DNA of 32,707 bases from assembly GCA_030688225.1 (NCBI GenBank), contig JAUYIO010000039.1:1-32707 (forward strand), written 5' to 3'. Both the position numbers and the translations under genes were made by a program. The notes beneath the pieces are model-generated. The model ran no database searches. It was given only the letters and a program-made list of their open reading frames with translations, and was not told the origin of the DNA. The DNA is from Nanobdellota archaeon. GTDB taxonomy: Archaea > Nanobdellota > Nanobdellia > Pacearchaeales > GW2011-AR1. Positions 31,867 through 32,707 of the stretch are shown piece after piece; within the stretch, counting starts at the first letter, position 1, and the number at the start of each line of letters is the position of its first letter.

Positions 31867-32136
31867 ATGATGAAAACATTGGGACAAACTTTAATTGGAA
31901 GAGAAGCATATTTTGAAAATGGGAGAAAATACAAAATCACAAATGTAATCCCAAATCATCACGGAGATTTAATTGAAGTTAATAATAGGGGAGAAATAAA
32001 ATTATATCGTCTGCATGAGCATCTAAATGATATTATTGTTGAAGAATCCGCCCCTGTGAAAGATTTTACTCAATTAGATAAAACAACAAGAGTAATCCAA
32101 AAAAGATCTAGAGAATATCACATTATGGACAATTAA
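31867..32136 (+). CDS. Small hypothetical protein, related to the previous gene
   Basis: I chose the ATG at 31867 (89 residues). A TTG at 31855 overlapping the previous stop would add four. The first 60 residues (GREAYFENGRKYKITNVIPN, ending LYRLHEHLNDIIVEE) parallel the preceding protein. A basic tail follows (TRVIQKRSREYHIMDN). The short DNA distance implies co-transcription with the previous gene. Its stop overlaps the stop of the convergent ligase gene by 4 bases. Function unknown. Confidence 0.55.
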   Translation: MMKTLGQTLIGREAYFENGRKYKITNVIPNHHGDLIEVNNRGEIKLYRLHEHLNDIIVEESAPVKDFTQLDKTTRVIQKRSREYHIMDN

Positions 32137-32707
32137 CCATACCTCCAATTCCTCTTCTGATGTTCAAAATCTTTTTCAATTTCTTCAAGAGAAGTTATTT
32201 CTGAAAGAGGTTTGTCAGGCCTTAAAGCTGTAAATCTTGGAAATCTTAAAGCCCATCCAGAATTATAATTTGGAGATCTCTGAATTTCTTGATAAGTAAC
32301 AGAGACTATTATCTTTGGCTTTATTTTAACTTTTTTTCCTTTCTCCTCGGTAATAAAAGGTTTTAATTTTTCAGTCAGTTCTTTAAAAGTGACTTTATTA
32401 TTCTCATTTTCCTTTTCTCCAATTCCTGTTCCCATTTTTCCAATCTCTAAAAATTTATTTCCTTTTCTACACGACAAAATAAAACTTGACATCCATCCCA
32501 TTCTTTTTCCAGCTCCGTATTCTGCACCAGTAATTACCAAATCCAAATCTCTCTCTTCTGGTTTAATCTTCAACATGTTCCCAACTCTTCTCCCCGGCTT
32601 GTAAGGAGCCTTAAGATTTTTCATCATAATTCCTTCCTGATTATCTTTAAGAGCTTTTTTATAAAATTCACTTGCCTTTTTTTCATCTCCAGTTATAATT
32701 TGATTTG
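32133..32707 (-). CDS. lig: ATP-dependent DNA ligase, C-terminal part (5' end beyond window)
   Basis: The frame stays open to the window edge, so the gene starts outside. The visible 190 residues include motif IV EGIMMKNL, then YKPGRRVGNMLKIKPEE (motif V) and the OB-fold domain (LDLVITGAEYGAGKRMGWMS, GWALRFPRFTALRPDK). These match archaeal replicative ATP-dependent ligases that seal Okazaki-fragment nicks. The adenylated Lys (motif I) lies outside. The typical C-terminal ending after DFEHQKRNWRYG looks complete. An internal ATG at 32627 is not the start, because conserved sequence continues upstream (ITGDEKKASEFYKKALKDNQ). Confidence 0.93.
   Translation of the reverse strand, partial: NQIITGDEKKASEFYKKALKDNQEGIMMKNLKAPYKPGRRVGNMLKIKPEERDLDLVITGAEYGAGKRMGWMSSFILSCRKGNKFLEIGKMGTGIGEKENENNKVTFKELTEKLKPFITEEKGKKVKIKPKIIVSVTYQEIQRSPNYNSGWALRFPRFTALRPDKPLSEITSLEEIEKDFEHQKRNWRYG

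Noticed and set aside
32133..32627. A complete 164-residue gene starting at 32627
   Set aside because: The frame remains open to the window edge, and the sequence before this Met is conserved ligase, so the gene is a ligase cut by the window.
1..32707. CRISPR arrays, insertion sequences or prophage genes
   Set aside because: No regularly spaced repeats, transposase, integrase or phage structural genes were seen. The longest repeat found is the 27-bp pair at 9235 and 9897.

Overview
The window looks like a chromosome segment of a small-genome, AT-rich archaeon, most likely a DPANN lineage of the Woesearchaeota/Pacearchaeota type. The archaeal assignment rests on the information-processing genes: TATA-binding protein, transcription factor S, RNA polymerase subunit L, an MBF1-like factor, aIF2-beta, aRF1, MCM, RadB, a family B DNA polymerase end, ATP-dependent DNA ligase, a two-ring Cdc48 ATPase and a Ser/His/Asp signal peptidase. 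The DPANN assignment is inference, based on low GC, tight packing, many tiny membrane proteins and shortened versions of core proteins. Core genes dominate. There is no prophage, insertion sequence or CRISPR array.

Layout, left to right. 1-2230: end of polB with a PCNA-binding tail, small membrane proteins, an ADP-ribosyltransferase-like membrane protein, and methionine aminopeptidase. 2392-4152 (minus): a translationally coupled five-gene operon encoding a membrane-anchored caspase/CHAT-like protein, a 47-residue ribbon-helix-helix protein, a response regulator, a small zinc protein and a small unknown, preceded by a TATA-like box and two inverted repeats. This is the most novel-looking unit. 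4208-6990 (minus): Cdc48 behind a zinc-ribbon/AbrB-like protein. 7231-9231 (plus): signal peptidase, TFS, a Cys-rich small protein, an intron-containing tRNA-Lys(CUU) and an unknown. 9235-9923: a membrane-protein gene bracketed by a perfect 27-bp direct repeat that also encodes the end of the next gene.

10094-10419 is non-coding and hairpin-rich. 10420-14987: winged-helix regulator, phosphoesterase, topoisomerase I, a small unknown and RadB. 15037-17006 (minus): unknowns, RNA polymerase subunit L and MBF1-like factor. 17035-17125 is a small repeat cassette. 17212-19756 (minus): a thioredoxin-like membrane protein, a processive glycosyltransferase and ScpB. 19835-22728: a short deacetylase-like protein, a membrane protein, aRF1 lacking its zinc minidomain, and an unknown. 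22729-26041 (minus): ValRS, DUF424, DUF5679 and aIF2-beta. 26092-27269: small membrane and unknown proteins. 27323-30502 (minus): MCM, P-loop NTPase and OB-fold protein in one overlapping operon. 30604-32707: TBP with a membrane-anchored partner, two related tiny proteins, and the C-terminal part of DNA ligase running off the edge.

Genes of shared function are only loosely grouped. Replication and repair genes (polB, topA, radB, mcm/OB, lig) are spread over the window. Overlapping start/stop codons and Shine-Dalgarno-like sequences mark the internal genes of the operons. Several first genes have TATA-like boxes close to the start, suggesting short or no leaders.
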